A DNA stretch of 64,000 nt from Herbaspirillum sp. DW155. GTDB lineage: Bacteria > Pseudomonadota > Gammaproteobacteria > Burkholderiales > Burkholderiaceae_D. The stretch spans positions 1,922,001 to 1,986,000 of the forward strand of contig NZ_AP029028.1 of the NCBI RefSeq assembly GCF_037076565.1, read 5' to 3'. A program made the translations under genes and the position numbers. This document shows, piece after piece, positions 1 through 9,027 of this stretch (positions are counted from its first letter, which is position 1; every line of letters begins with the position of its first letter). Under the pieces are notes generated by a model. That model was not told the DNA's origin. It made no database searches and saw only the letters and a list, made by a program, of their open reading frames with translations.

Positions 1-1054
1 GGTTGATCTGGGCCATGGCGGCGTCCACCAGCGGATAGCCGGTGCGTCCCTCGCACCAGGCGGCGAAGAGCTCCTCGGCGTGCTGGCCTTGCTCCCACTG
101 GATGGCGTCGTATTCGGGCTTGAAGGCCTTGGCGGTCACGCGCGGATGATGGTGCAGGATCATGAAATAGAAATCGCGCCAGGTCAGTTCTGACAGCCAT
201 ATGGAAGCCCCGGCGCCACCTTGCCCCGCACGCATGGCCTGCATGGCCGCGCGCGCGAGCGTGCGGATGGAGACGGTGCCGAAGCGCAGGTGGATCGACA
301 GATAGGACGGACCCTTCACTGCCGGAAAATCGCGCGCCGTTCCGTAGGCGCCGATCCGGCCCAGGAAGTCCTCCAGCAGGGCATGCGCGCCCGACATGCC
401 CACAGGAATCTTCAGTTCGTCCAGATTGCTGGGCTGGAAGCCCAGTGCCGCATGCGTGGGGAGGGCTTGCGGCATCGCACCGGGCGGCCTGGCCAGCGCC
501 TGGAAATATTTTTCGACGGGATAGGGCTTGAGGTAGAAGTCGCCGCCCGCTGCTGCCAGCTTGGCCATCCAGGCATTCTTGTAGGGCGTGAAGACCGAGA
601 AGGGCTTGGACGATTGGGTCAGCACTTCATCCTTTTCAAAGATCACCTGGTCCTTGTGGCTCAGCAGTTGCGCGCCGGTCTTCTGCAGGGCCCGGGCCAC
701 GGCTGCATCGCGTTCCGTTGCGGCGGGTTCATAGTCGGTGTTGACGAAGACCGCTTGCACCTCCAGCTCGGCGGCCAGTGCCGCAATGCATGTCACGGCC
801 GATCCGTGCAGCACGATCAATCCGCCGCCGGCCTTGCGCAAGGCCTGGTCCAGCTCGGCCACGCTGGCCAGCAGGAAATCGACGCGGCGATCCTGCCGTA
901 CGCCCTCGGCCTTGAGTGCATCGAGGATATCGGTATCGAAGACGAACACGCACCAGACCGCGCGGCTCTGCGAGAGCGCGTAGTAGAGGGCGGCGTGATC
1001 GGTGTGGCGCAGGTCGCGGCGGAACCAGACCAGGGACTTGTCGAAGTGGGGCAT
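1..1054 (-). CDS. phr: Deoxyribodipyrimidine photolyase, N-terminal part (runs off the window)
   Basis: The minus-strand reading frame opens at the ATG at 1054 (MPHFDKSLVWFRRDLR) and stays open to base 1, so only about the first 351 residues are present. The N-terminus is typical of the photolyase/cryptochrome family: LVWFRRDLR, then DHAALYYAL and a Rossmann-like antenna-binding domain with VFVFDTDIL. The family uses reduced FAD and blue light to split cyclobutane pyrimidine dimers in DNA. The FAD-binding C-terminal domain lies mostly outside the window, so photolyase versus cryptochrome cannot be settled. The gene is downstream of tRNA-Leu on the same strand, but the tRNA terminator separates them. 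Confidence 0.85.
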   Translation of the reverse strand, partial: MPHFDKSLVWFRRDLRHTDHAALYYALSQSRAVWCVFVFDTDILDALKAEGVRQDRRVDFLLASVAELDQALRKAGGGLIVLHGSAVTCIAALAAELEVQAVFVNTDYEPAATERDAAVARALQKTGAQLLSHKDQVIFEKDEVLTQSSKPFSVFTPYKNAWMAKLAAAGGDFYLKPYPVEKYFQALARPPGAMPQALPTHAALGFQPSNLDELKIPVGMSGAHALLEDFLGRIGAYGTARDFPAVKGPSYLSIHLRFGTVSIRTLARAAMQAMRAGQGGAGASIWLSELTWRDFYFMILHHHPRVTAKAFKPEYDAIQWEQGQHAEELFAAWCEGRTGYPLVDAAMAQIN

Positions 1055-1220
1055 GCGTCGTGATGAAAGATTGAAGAGCCGCCGGGTAGCAGGCTTGGCG
1101 CATGATAAAAGATTTCGCCTGCGCCAATCCGGGTGAGGCTGCCGTGACACGGCTTTGACGCGGAGTGCGTGAATTTGAAGGAGGAGGGCGTAGGCGCCTT
1201 GCTCGTGGACCCCAAAATAC

Positions 1221-1254
1221 AAAAGGCCGACTGACTTTCGTCAATCGACCTTTT
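1221..1254 (-). terminator. Rho-independent terminator after tRNA-Leu
   Basis: Read on the minus strand, an imperfect stem (GGTCGATTGAC with GTCAGTCGGCC, loop GAAA) is followed by TTTTGTATTTT. It lies a few bases beyond the tRNA 3' end. Confidence 0.7.
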
Positions 1255-1260
1255 CTATTT

Positions 1261-1345
1261 TGGTGCCCACGGAGGGACTCGAACCCCCACACCTCGCGGC
1301 ACATGGACCTGAACCATGCGCGTCTACCAATTCCGCCACGTGGGC
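1261..1345 (-). tRNA. tRNA-Leu (anticodon CAG)
   Basis: The reverse complement gives an 85-nt tRNA. It starts GCCCACG and ends CGTGGGC plus an encoded CCA. The T arm has the conserved GGTTCGAGTCC. The anticodon loop TTCAGGT is closed by CATGG/CCATG, which places CAG as the anticodon. The D arm reads GGCGGAATTGGTAGACGC, as is normal for bacterial leucine tRNAs, and a long variable arm is present as expected of a class II tRNA. Confidence 0.95.
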
Positions 1346-1368
1346 TGCGCTGTAAAGCGAAGACCGTG

Positions 1369-1396
1369 ATTATAGACAGTCTGGGCGCGCTGTCAA
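1369..1396 (-). promoter_or_regulatory. Sigma-70 promoter of tRNA-Leu
   Basis: On the minus strand TTGACA (1396-1391) and TATAAT (1374-1369) are both perfect consensus hexamers separated by 16 bp. Transcription would start about 20 nt before the mature tRNA 5' end, which fits a strong stable-RNA promoter. Confidence 0.85.
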
Positions 1397-1548
1397 CAAC
1401 TTTTTCATTCCCATGAAGCAAATTTCGTTGCAATACGATGCCCATCCCCCTTTTTGCCCCCGTATTGCGGTTAGGTAAATGGCCGCAACTCCGTTACACT
1501 AGGCACATCCGTCGGCCTGGGCACACTTCGCCTTGGCATTTATAACAA

Positions 1549-4071
1549 TTGCGCGAAACGAAACTTTTGAGCCAATTTCCCTATTCCATTCCCAGCCGGG
1601 AAGAGATCCTCGGCATCCTGCGTACTTCGTCCGGCGCGCAAAATGCTGCCGCACTGGCAGCCGCGCTCGGCGTCAAGCCCGAAGAAATGGATGGCCTCAC
1701 GCGCCGCCTCAACGCCATGGAACGCGACGGCCAGATCAAGCCGGATCGCGCCGGAAACTACAAGCTGACCCATTCGCCCGATTTCATCCTCGGCCGCGTC
1801 TCGGCCCATCGCGATGGCTTCGGTTTTCTGCTGCCCGATGAAGGAACCGATGACCTGTTCCTGCCCGAGAAGGAAATGCAGAAGGTCATGCACGGCGACC
1901 GCGTGCAGGCGCGCATCACTGGCACCGATCGTCGCGGCCGTCCCGAAGGCACCATCGTCGAAGTGGTGGAGCGCGCCAATACGCACGTGATCGGCCGCCT
2001 GTTGAATGAAAACGGCGTCTGGGTGGTCGCCCCCGAAGACAAGCGCATCGGCCACGACGTGCTGCTGGCCGGCCCTCCGGGCAAGGCCAAGGCAGGGCAG
2101 GTGGTGAGCGTGGAGCTGACCGAGCATCCCTCGCGCTACACGCAACCGGTGGGCAAGATCGTCGAGATACTGGGGGACATCGACGACCCCGGCATGGAAA
2201 TCGAAATCGCCGTGCGCAAGTACGGCGTGCCGCACGAATTCTCGGATGCCGCCAAGAAGCTGTCCTCCAAGCTGCCCAGCGAAGTCAAGGCGGCTGACCT
2301 GAAGGACCGCGTGGACTTGCGCGATGTGCCGCTGGTCACCATCGACGGCGAAGACGCGCGCGACTTCGACGATGCGGTCTACTGCGAACCGGTCAAGATC
2401 GGCCGCAGCAAGGGCTATCGCCTGATCGTGGCCATCGCTGACGTGAGCCATTACGTCAAGCCCAACGACGCCCTCGACGTGGATGCGCTGGAGCGCAGCA
2501 CCTCGGTGTATTTCCCGCGCCGGGTCATCCCGATGCTGCCGGAAAAACTCTCCAACGGCCTGTGCTCGCTGAACCCGGACGTGGACCGCCTGACCCTGGT
2601 GTGCGATGCCGTCATCACCGCCAAGGGCGAGATCAAGGCCTACCAGTTCTATCCGGCCGTGATTCACTCGGCAGCGCGCCTGACCTATACCGAAGTGGCC
2701 TCGATCCTGGCCAATACCAAGGGCCCGGAAGCGGCGCGCCGCATCGGCCTGGTACCGCACCTGACGCATCTTTACGAAGTCTTCCAGGCGCTGCTGACGG
2801 CACGCCAGGCACGCGGTGCCATCGACTTCGAGACCACCGAGACCTACATCGTCTGCAACGCCGCCGGCAAGATCGAGAAGATTTTGCCGCGCACCCGCAA
2901 CGATGCTCACCGCCTGATCGAGGAATGCATGCTGGCCGCCAACGTCTGTGCGGCCGACCTGTTGAAGCGTCACGATCATCCGGCGCTCTATCGCATTCAC
3001 GCCGGCCCGACCAAGGAAAAGCTGACGCAATTGCGCACCTTCTTGAAGCAGGTCGGCCTGAGTCTCGGCGGTGGCGACACCCCCAGCGCTTCCGACTATG
3101 CCGAGCTGATGCCCAAGGTCAAGGCGCGTCCGGATGGCGTGCTGATCCAGACCATGCTGCTGCGTTCGATGCAGCAGGCCGTCTACAGCCCGGACAACAT
3201 CGGCCACTTCGGCCTGTCCTACGAGTCCTACGCGCACTTCACCAGCCCGATCCGCCGCTATCCCGACCTGCTGACGCACCGTGCCATCAAGGCCGTGCTG
3301 CAAGGCAAGCGCTACGAACCCAAGGGCATCGACAGCAGCGCGCTCAATACCTCGATCTCGCCCGCCGCGCGCAAGGCCCAGGCGCTGCAGCGTGCCACCG
3401 ACAAGGCCGCCGGCAAGAAGCCGCGTGGCGAAAGCGCGCTGGCGATCTGGGAAGCGCTGGGCCTGCACTGTTCGGCCAACGAGCGCCGTGCCGACGAGGC
3501 CTCGCGTGATGTGGAAGCCTGGCTGAAGTGCTACTTCATCCGCGACAAGCTGGGCGAGGAATTCACCGGCACCATCGCCGGCGTGGCGACCTTCGGCATC
3601 TTCGTGCAGCTCGATGCGCTCTACATCGAAGGCCTGGTGCACGTCACCGAACTGGGTGCCGATTACTTCCAGTACGACGAAGCGCGCCATGAGCTGCGCG
3701 GCGAGCGCACCGGCATCCGCTACCAGCTGACCGACCGCGTGACCGTGCAGGTCAGCCGGGTGGACCTGGATGCGCGCAAGATCGACCTGTCACTGGTCAA
3801 CGAGCCGGGCATCCGCACCCTGATCAAGAACGAAGCCAAGCGCGCCGAAAGCGCTGCACGCGGCAAGTCAGGTGGCAGCAAGCAAGCCGCTGCAAGTCAG
3901 CCCGCATCACGCGGCAAGAAGGCTGCGCCGGCCAAGCCGGCAGCCGCTGCCGGCAAGTCCAAGGGCGGTGCCAAGGCCGGTGCCGCCCGTAGCGGTACGG
4001 CGCGTCCTGGCGAGGCCGACCGCAAGCGCGCTGCCGCCAAGGGCTTCAGCAAGGGCAAGAAGAAGCGATGA
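1549..4071 (+). CDS. rnr: Ribonuclease R
   Basis: 3'-to-5' exoribonuclease of the RNase II/RNB family, able to degrade structured RNA and active in mRNA and rRNA turnover. Domain order is an N-terminal winged helix (about residues 20-80), cold-shock OB folds (about 85-230), the RNB catalytic core with metal-binding aspartates in IDGEDARDFDDAVY (D266, D272, D274, D275), an S1 domain (about 665-750) and a Lys/Ala-rich tail. At 840 aa it has normal family length. The start is uncertain: the TTG at 1549 or the in-frame TTG at 1567 (MSQFPYSIPSREEIL); neither has a convincing ribosome site. rlmB follows 92 bp downstream, a common pairing. Confidence 0.96.
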   Translation: MRETKLLSQFPYSIPSREEILGILRTSSGAQNAAALAAALGVKPEEMDGLTRRLNAMERDGQIKPDRAGNYKLTHSPDFILGRVSAHRDGFGFLLPDEGTDDLFLPEKEMQKVMHGDRVQARITGTDRRGRPEGTIVEVVERANTHVIGRLLNENGVWVVAPEDKRIGHDVLLAGPPGKAKAGQVVSVELTEHPSRYTQPVGKIVEILGDIDDPGMEIEIAVRKYGVPHEFSDAAKKLSSKLPSEVKAADLKDRVDLRDVPLVTIDGEDARDFDDAVYCEPVKIGRSKGYRLIVAIADVSHYVKPNDALDVDALERSTSVYFPRRVIPMLPEKLSNGLCSLNPDVDRLTLVCDAVITAKGEIKAYQFYPAVIHSAARLTYTEVASILANTKGPEAARRIGLVPHLTHLYEVFQALLTARQARGAIDFETTETYIVCNAAGKIEKILPRTRNDAHRLIEECMLAANVCAADLLKRHDHPALYRIHAGPTKEKLTQLRTFLKQVGLSLGGGDTPSASDYAELMPKVKARPDGVLIQTMLLRSMQQAVYSPDNIGHFGLSYESYAHFTSPIRRYPDLLTHRAIKAVLQGKRYEPKGIDSSALNTSISPAARKAQALQRATDKAAGKKPRGESALAIWEALGLHCSANERRADEASRDVEAWLKCYFIRDKLGEEFTGTIAGVATFGIFVQLDALYIEGLVHVTELGADYFQYDEARHELRGERTGIRYQLTDRVTVQVSRVDLDARKIDLSLVNEPGIRTLIKNEAKRAESAARGKSGGSKQAAASQPASRGKKAAPAKPAAAAGKSKGGAKAGAARSGTARPGEADRKRAAAKGFSKGKKKR

Positions 4072-4163
4072 GCATGTCCCCGGTCTGGCCGCAAGCGGCT
4101 GGTCGGGTTTGATGGAACGAGGGACGCCTGTCCCGAGCAAGACGAAAGACACAAGCAGGATCT

Positions 4164-4901
4164 ATGAAGAGCAAAATGATTTTCGGCTTCCATGCCGTGA
4201 CCTCCCGCATCCGCCACGAGGCTTCCTCGGTGGAAGAGATCTACGTGGATGCCGAGCGCCGCGACCGCCGCATGCTGGATCTGCTGCATGCGGCCAAGGA
4301 AGCCAACGTGCGCATCATCCAGGCCGACGACCAGCGCCTCGCGGCCATGGTCGGTACGCGCCGCCACCAGGGCGTGGTGGCCAAGGCCGCCGCGCTGTCG
4401 CTGGCACGCACCCTCGATGAACTGCTGGATGCCGTGGTCGGCCCGCCGCTGCTGCTGATCCTCGACGGCATCACCGATCCGCACAACCTGGGCGCCTGCC
4501 TGCGCGTGGCCGATGGTGCCGGCGCGCATGCCGTGATCGCGCCCAAGGACCGCGCCGTGGGCCTGAATGCGACCGCCATGAAGGTTTCCAGCGGTGCCTC
4601 CGACACCGTGCCCTACATCACCGTCACCAACCTGGCGCGCACCATGCGCGACCTGAAGGAACGCGGCGTGTGGATCATCGGTACCTCGGACGATGCCGAG
4701 AAGGGTCTCTACGAAGGCGACTTCACCGGTCCCACCGCGCTGGTGATGGGCTCCGAAGGCGAAGGCATGCGCCGTCTCACCCGCGAGACCTGCGACGTGC
4801 TGGTCAATATTCCCATGTTCGGATCGGTCGAGAGCCTCAACGTTTCGGTGGCGTCCGGCGTCTGTCTGTACGAGGCGCGACGCCAGCGCTTGCCCAAGTA
4901 A
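4164..4901 (+). CDS. rlmB: 23S rRNA (guanosine-2'-O)-methyltransferase RlmB
   Basis: SpoU-family (SPOUT) methyltransferase that 2'-O-methylates G2251 in the peptidyl-transferase P-loop of 23S rRNA. The 245-aa product has an N-terminal L30e-like RNA-binding domain starting KMIFGFHAV. The three SpoU motifs follow: [33 protein letters not shown], and [19 protein letters not shown] at the C-terminus, which together form the trefoil-knot SAM site. It sits downstream of rnr in the same direction and is closed by a strong terminator, so the two probably form a small RNA-metabolism operon. Confidence 0.96.
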   Translation: MKSKMIFGFHAVTSRIRHEASSVEEIYVDAERRDRRMLDLLHAAKEANVRIIQADDQRLAAMVGTRRHQGVVAKAAALSLARTLDELLDAVVGPPLLLILDGITDPHNLGACLRVADGAGAHAVIAPKDRAVGLNATAMKVSSGASDTVPYITVTNLARTMRDLKERGVWIIGTSDDAEKGLYEGDFTGPTALVMGSEGEGMRRLTRETCDVLVNIPMFGSVESLNVSVASGVCLYEARRQRLPK

Positions 4902-4924
4902 GTCCGGTCATCCCGCATGACACC

Positions 4925-4956
4925 ATCGCCGGACTTCGTGTCCGGCGATTTTTTTT
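4925..4956 (+). terminator. Rho-independent terminator after rlmB
   Basis: Perfect stem ATCGCCGGAC / GTCCGGCGAT with a TTCGT loop, followed by a run of T. Confidence 0.9.
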
Positions 4957-5017
4957 GCCATTCCATTTCTGTATCACTTCGCAGCTTTTTTCCTTTCAAC
5001 GTTTCAGGAAGCACACC

Positions 5018-5770
5018 ATGTTCAGCCGACTCAGAGAAGACATCGCCAGCATCCGCGAGCGCGACCCCGCCGCGCGTAACAGCTGGGAGGTGCTGACCTG
5101 TTATCCCGGCCTGCATGCGGTGATCCTGCATCGCTGGGCCAAGGCCTGCTGGACGGCCGATCTGAAATGGCTGGGCCGCTTCATCTCCCAGCTCGGACGC
5201 ACGCTGACCGGCATCGAGATCCATCCCGGCGCCACCATCGGCCGGCGTGTCTTCATCGATCACGGGATGGGTGTCGTGATCGGCGAGACCGCCATCGTCG
5301 GTGACGATTCCACCATCTATCAAGGCGTGACCCTGGGCGGCACTTCGCTGGCCAAGGGCGCCAAGCGCCATCCGACGCTGGGGCGCGGCGTCATCATCGG
5401 TGCCGGGGCCAAGGTGCTGGGCGGCTTTACGGTGGGCGATGGCGCCAAGGTCGGCTCCAACGCGGTGGTGACCAAGGAAGTGCCGGCCGGTGCCACGGCG
5501 GTGGGCAACCCGGCGCGCATCGTCGAGCGCAATGCTTCGCCGGGCGGGCGCGAGCAGGCGGCAGCGCGACTCTTTGCGGCCTATGGCGTGATGCCCAATG
5601 GCGATGATCCGCTGTCGAAAGCCTTGCATGGGCTCATCAATCAGGTGGCCGCACAGGAGCAGCAACTGGAAGCCGTGCTGGCCGCATTGCAGCGAGCTGG
5701 GATAGGGTGTCGGCGCATGGAAGAGGCCGGACAATTCGACGCCGCACAACTGAACCGGCTGGTCGATTGA
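5018..5770 (+). CDS. cysE: Serine O-acetyltransferase
   Basis: Transfers acetyl from acetyl-CoA to serine, the first step of cysteine synthesis. The start is the ATG at 5018 ([20 protein letters not shown]), giving 250 aa. An alpha-helical N-terminal domain (residues 1-65) leads into a left-handed beta-helix of hexapeptide repeats (about 70-170) with [23 protein letters not shown], which contains the conserved His, and the GVTLGGTS segment. The C-terminal extension after residue 175 is helical and variable. It is of the shorter CysE type common in Proteobacteria. The gene lies just past the rlmB terminator and so probably has its own promoter. Confidence 0.95.
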   Translation: MFSRLREDIASIRERDPAARNSWEVLTCYPGLHAVILHRWAKACWTADLKWLGRFISQLGRTLTGIEIHPGATIGRRVFIDHGMGVVIGETAIVGDDSTIYQGVTLGGTSLAKGAKRHPTLGRGVIIGAGAKVLGGFTVGDGAKVGSNAVVTKEVPAGATAVGNPARIVERNASPGGREQAAARLFAAYGVMPNGDDPLSKALHGLINQVAAQEQQLEAVLAALQRAGIGCRRMEEAGQFDAAQLNRLVD

Positions 5771-5780
5771 AGAGAAAACT

Positions 5781-5802
5781 GCAGCCGGGACCATCCGGCT
5801 GC
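5781..5802 (-). terminator. Likely terminator after lpxH
   Basis: Inverted repeat GCAGCCGG / CCGGCTGC with a 6-nt loop in the convergent gap between cysE and lpxH. On the minus strand it is followed by AGTTTTCTC, a weak U-tract. Confidence 0.5.
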
Positions 5803-5821
5803 GGTGAAGTGAAATGCCGGA

Positions 5822-6604
5822 TCAGGCGATCTCGTTGCCGTCCACGTCATGCCGATGCAGCACGCCATCGGCCGTCAGGCTGATCCAGCCGCCACGCGGC
5901 GTCTCTACGTCATATTCCCAATCCGGCAGGACATAGCGCAGCTTGCCATCGGCGAGACGATGCAGGGCAGGGCGGTGCGTGTGCCCGTGGATCAGCACAT
6001 CGGTGTCGGTCTGCGCAAAGAGCGCATCGATGGCGCCGGCATTCACATCCATGATCGCCATGTCCTTGCTCTGGTTGGCGTCCTGGCTGTTCTTGCGGAT
6101 ACCCTCGATGATGGCCTTGCGCTGCGCCAGGGGCATGGCCAGGAACTGCTGCTGGTAGGCCGGCTGGCGCACCTGCGCGCGAAAGGCCATGTAGGCATGG
6201 TCATCGGTGCATTGCGCGTCGCCATGAGCCAGCGCCAGGGTGCGGCCAGCCAGGGTGACCACGTGCGGGTCATCGAGCAGCGTCAGTCCTGCGGCATCGG
6301 CAAAAGCCTGGCCGACCAGGAAATCGCGGTTCCCGGCCATCCAGTACAGTTGCACGCCGTGGCCCTGTACAGTTCGCAGCGCATCAGCAATCAGTTGGTT
6401 GTAGGGGCCAGTACGGTCGTCATCACCGGCCCAGTACTCGAACACGTCACCCAGCAGGTACAGTTGCTGCGTCTGTACCGCATGGCTTTGCAGGAAGGCC
6501 AGGAAAGCCTCGGTGGTGCGGGGCAGGGCGGCCTGCAAATGCAGGTCGGAAACAAAAAGCGCAACCGTCGGTTGCGCTTTCTGCATGAACTGGAAATCAG
6601 TCAT
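5822..6604 (-). CDS. lpxH: UDP-2,3-diacylglucosamine diphosphatase
   Basis: Metallophosphoesterase that hydrolyses UDP-2,3-diacylglucosamine to lipid X in lipid A synthesis, acting at the inner membrane. All calcineurin-like metal motifs are visible: SDLHL (residues 19-23), GDVFEYWAGDD, GNRDF, HGDAQCTDD and HGHTHRP. The ORF is 260 aa from MTDFQFMQKAQ; the internal Met in MQKAQP is an alternative start. It is last in a minus-strand run after ppiB, 24 bp away, so it is probably co-transcribed. Confidence 0.95.
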   Translation of the reverse strand: MTDFQFMQKAQPTVALFVSDLHLQAALPRTTEAFLAFLQSHAVQTQQLYLLGDVFEYWAGDDDRTGPYNQLIADALRTVQGHGVQLYWMAGNRDFLVGQAFADAAGLTLLDDPHVVTLAGRTLALAHGDAQCTDDHAYMAFRAQVRQPAYQQQFLAMPLAQRKAIIEGIRKNSQDANQSKDMAIMDVNAGAIDALFAQTDTDVLIHGHTHRPALHRLADGKLRYVLPDWEYDVETPRGGWISLTADGVLHRHDVDGNEIA

Positions 6605-6628
6605 GGTCGATGAGGGAAATGGTCAGTC

Positions 6629-7117
6629 TCAGACCACTTCTGCCTTCTCGATCACCACGTCTTCCGCAGGCACGTCGGCGAACATGCCGGCGCGGGTGGT
6701 CTTCACACCCTTGATCTTGTCGACCACTTCAGTGCCTTCGACGACCTTGCCGAAGACGCAGTAGCCCCAGCCGTCCTGGCCCGGGTAGTCGAGGAAGCTG
6801 TTGTTCTTGACGTTGATGAAGAACTGCGCCGAGGCCGAGTGCGGGGCTGCGGTGCGGGCCATGGCCAGGGTGTAGGGCTCGTTCTTCAAGCCATTCTTGG
6901 CTTCGTTCTCGATCGGCTCACGGGTTTCCTTCTGCTTCATGCCGGGTTCGAAGCCGCCGCCCTGGATCATGAAACCGTCGATGACGCGGTGGAAGATGGT
7001 GCCGTTGTAATGACCGGCGTTGACGTAGGCCAGGAAGTTCTCAACGGTCTTGGGAGCCTTCTCTGCATCCAGTTCGATCTTGATGTTGCCGTGGTTGGTG
7101 GTGAGCAGAACTGCCAT
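6629..7117 (-). CDS. ppiB: Cytoplasmic peptidyl-prolyl cis-trans isomerase (cyclophilin B)
   Basis: Single-domain 162-aa cyclophilin with no signal peptide; it catalyses proline isomerisation during folding. Diagnostic segments are [19 protein letters not shown] (active-site Arg and Phe), [13 protein letters not shown] and [14 protein letters not shown]. It is paired with an exported paralogue immediately upstream that shares the same motifs, so the operon supplies one cytosolic and one periplasmic isomerase. Confidence 0.95.
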   Translation of the reverse strand: MAVLLTTNHGNIKIELDAEKAPKTVENFLAYVNAGHYNGTIFHRVIDGFMIQGGGFEPGMKQKETREPIENEAKNGLKNEPYTLAMARTAAPHSASAQFFINVKNNSFLDYPGQDGWGYCVFGKVVEGTEVVDKIKGVKTTRAGMFADVPAEDVVIEKAEVV

Positions 7118-7207
7118 GATGAATCCTTTGCTTGTGGGGGAATGAAAAAAACCGGCGGGCGACTTTGGCCCGCCTTGGCTGCTTGGCTACGTCAAGGGAC
7201 GCCGGCC

Positions 7208-7777
7208 TTACTTGACCAGGGTGGCCGATTCGATCACCACCGGCGTGGCCGGTACGTCGCCGGCTCCGGTGCGCACCTGCTTGATCTTGTCGACCACATC
7301 CGCGCCGGCGATGACCTTGCCGAACACCGCGTAGCCCCAGCCATCCTGGCCGGGGTAATTCAGGAAGCGGTTGTCCGCCACGTTGATGAAGAACTGGGCG
7401 GTGGCCGAGTGCGGTGCCGAGGTGCGCGCCATCGCCACAGTATAAACCTCGTTCTTCAAACCGTTATTGGCCTCGTTCTTGATGGGCGCGTCGGTGGGCT
7501 TTTCGCGCATGTTCTGGTCGTAGCCACCGCCCTGGATCATGAAGCCATTGATGACGCGGTGGAAGACGGTGCCGTTGTACTGGCCCTTCTTGACGTACTT
7601 GAGGAAATTGTCGACCGAGACCGGGGCCTTTTCGGGATTCAGTTCCAGGGTGATGTCACCCATGCTGGTCTTGAGCAGCACGCGCGGCGCGTCAGCGGCC
7701 AGGACCGGAGCGGCCAGGGTGGCCGACAGGGAAAACGCTGCTGCCATGCGCAGCAGGTGACGACGGGAGAGGATCAT
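7208..7777 (-). CDS. ppiA: Exported peptidyl-prolyl cis-trans isomerase (cyclophilin A type)
   Basis: The 189-aa cyclophilin starts at the ATG at 7777, whose ATGA overlaps the stop codon of the upstream L,D-transpeptidase gene, implying coupled translation. The N-terminus [20 protein letters not shown] resembles a twin-arginine (Tat) signal (SRRHLLR), followed by a hydrophobic stretch and a cleavage site near VLAADA. The mature domain carries [29 protein letters not shown] and [15 protein letters not shown]. It should act on periplasmic proteins. The Tat reading is inference; a Sec signal is also possible. Confidence 0.92.
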   Translation of the reverse strand: MILSRRHLLRMAAAFSLSATLAAPVLAADAPRVLLKTSMGDITLELNPEKAPVSVDNFLKYVKKGQYNGTVFHRVINGFMIQGGGYDQNMREKPTDAPIKNEANNGLKNEVYTVAMARTSAPHSATAQFFINVADNRFLNYPGQDGWGYAVFGKVIAGADVVDKIKQVRTGAGDVPATPVVIESATLVK

Positions 7778-9024
7778 GCGTTGCCTTCGTAAATGATTTT
7801 CCATTGCGATCCTTCGCGCACCCAGTACTGGCGCTTGCGGATCGCGTTCTTGCTCTTGCCGACCGCACTTTCCTGGGTGAAAGTGCTGACGATCATGTCT
7901 TCCGGTGTGCCGGGATAGCGGAACAGGCTGACATCGCGGAGTTTGACACTGGTGTAGCGCGCCCCGTTCAGGCTCTTCTGCTGGCGGCTGAACCAGGTGG
8001 CCAGGTTTTCGCCCTGGGCCGAGCGGAATTCGGGCGAGTAATACGACAGCACCTGGTCGGCATCCGCATTCTCCAGCGACTGGCCCCACTGTTCCAGCAT
8101 GGCCGAAGCGGCGTCGCGATCCTTGGCCAGGGCGTCCTTGTTGACGAACTGCACGTTCTGACTGATCACCACCACCGTCTTGCCGACCTCGGCGGTGGAA
8201 TACAGGCTCTGCAGATCCGGATTGGCCAGCACCACGCAGCCGTCCGAAGACAGGGGCGGGCGGCTGAAGTTGTCCGAGGGCGTGCCGTGCAGCCAGATGC
8301 CATAGCCGCTGCGGCCGTTGCGCTTGTCCCATTCATTGGGGTAGGACAGCGGCAGAGCGCCGGTGCCATAGAAGTCGGGCAGCTTGGGGCCGGGGATGCG
8401 ATTGTTCACGTAATACACGCCGATGGGCGTGCGCTGGTCGCCGGACTTGGTCTTGTTGGCGCCGAAGCGGCCTTGCGAGATGTAGTAGTCGGTCAGGTAC
8501 TTCAGATCGCCACCCTGGTTCTCGTAGACGTACATGCGCGAGCGCGTGGTGTCGACCACCAGCACGTTTTTCTGGTCGTCGCCGACCTGCAGCACGGCCT
8601 TGGGGATCAGGCTGGGGTCGGGTTTTTGCTGCAGCGAACGAATGCGCACCATGGCTTCATCACGCAGTTCCTTGAGCTTGTCGCTGGGGCCATCGGCCAT
8701 CGCGCCGAAGTTGCGCACCGGTCGCGCATGCATCAGCAGCAGATCGCCGCGCACCAGGTGGCCGAGACGGAAGGTGGGATAGGCCGCCACCAGCGCATCG
8801 GCCTTGGCCTGGGCTTCGCGCAGGCGGTTGGCCCCCAGGTCTTTGTAGATATCGATGAGCAGGGCTTCCGGATCGGGCTTGGCGGCCGGCGCACCGACCG
8901 TATTGCCTTGCGGCGGAATGGAAGAAGAGGATGCCTCGCTGCCCATCACAGGCAGCCCTGCCAGGCACAACATCAGAAGGCGTCCGAGCATGCGCGCGGG
9001 ACGCCCTTGCAAAGCGCTAGCCAC
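7774..9024 (-). CDS. L,D-transpeptidase (YkuD domain) with C-terminal NTF2-like domain
   Basis: Periplasmic transpeptidase of about 416 aa, expected to crosslink peptidoglycan or anchor proteins to it. The N-terminal hydrophobic segment ([14 protein letters not shown]) is a signal peptide. The YkuD catalytic motif is present as HGTPSDNF followed by SSDGCVVL, with His and Cys conserved. The last roughly 110 residues form an NTF2/SnoaL-like domain ending [16 protein letters not shown], which resembles the C-terminus of the neighbouring TPR protein. The start is taken as the GTG at 9024 because GGAGG sits 7 nt upstream; a TTG at 9027 is also possible. It overlaps ppiA by ATGA. Confidence 0.88.
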   Translation of the reverse strand: MASALQGRPARMLGRLLMLCLAGLPVMGSEASSSSIPPQGNTVGAPAAKPDPEALLIDIYKDLGANRLREAQAKADALVAAYPTFRLGHLVRGDLLLMHARPVRNFGAMADGPSDKLKELRDEAMVRIRSLQQKPDPSLIPKAVLQVGDDQKNVLVVDTTRSRMYVYENQGGDLKYLTDYYISQGRFGANKTKSGDQRTPIGVYYVNNRIPGPKLPDFYGTGALPLSYPNEWDKRNGRSGYGIWLHGTPSDNFSRPPLSSDGCVVLANPDLQSLYSTAEVGKTVVVISQNVQFVNKDALAKDRDAASAMLEQWGQSLENADADQVLSYYSPEFRSAQGENLATWFSRQQKSLNGARYTSVKLRDVSLFRYPGTPEDMIVSTFTQESAVGKSKNAIRKRQYWVREGSQWKIIYEGNA

Positions 9025-9027
9025 CAA

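Noticed and set aside
1540-3690. 716-codon open frame on the minus strand opposite rnr
   Set aside because: Typical GC-rich antisense shadow: His/Gly/Gln-rich composition and no recognisable domain, fully overlapping a conserved essential-type gene.
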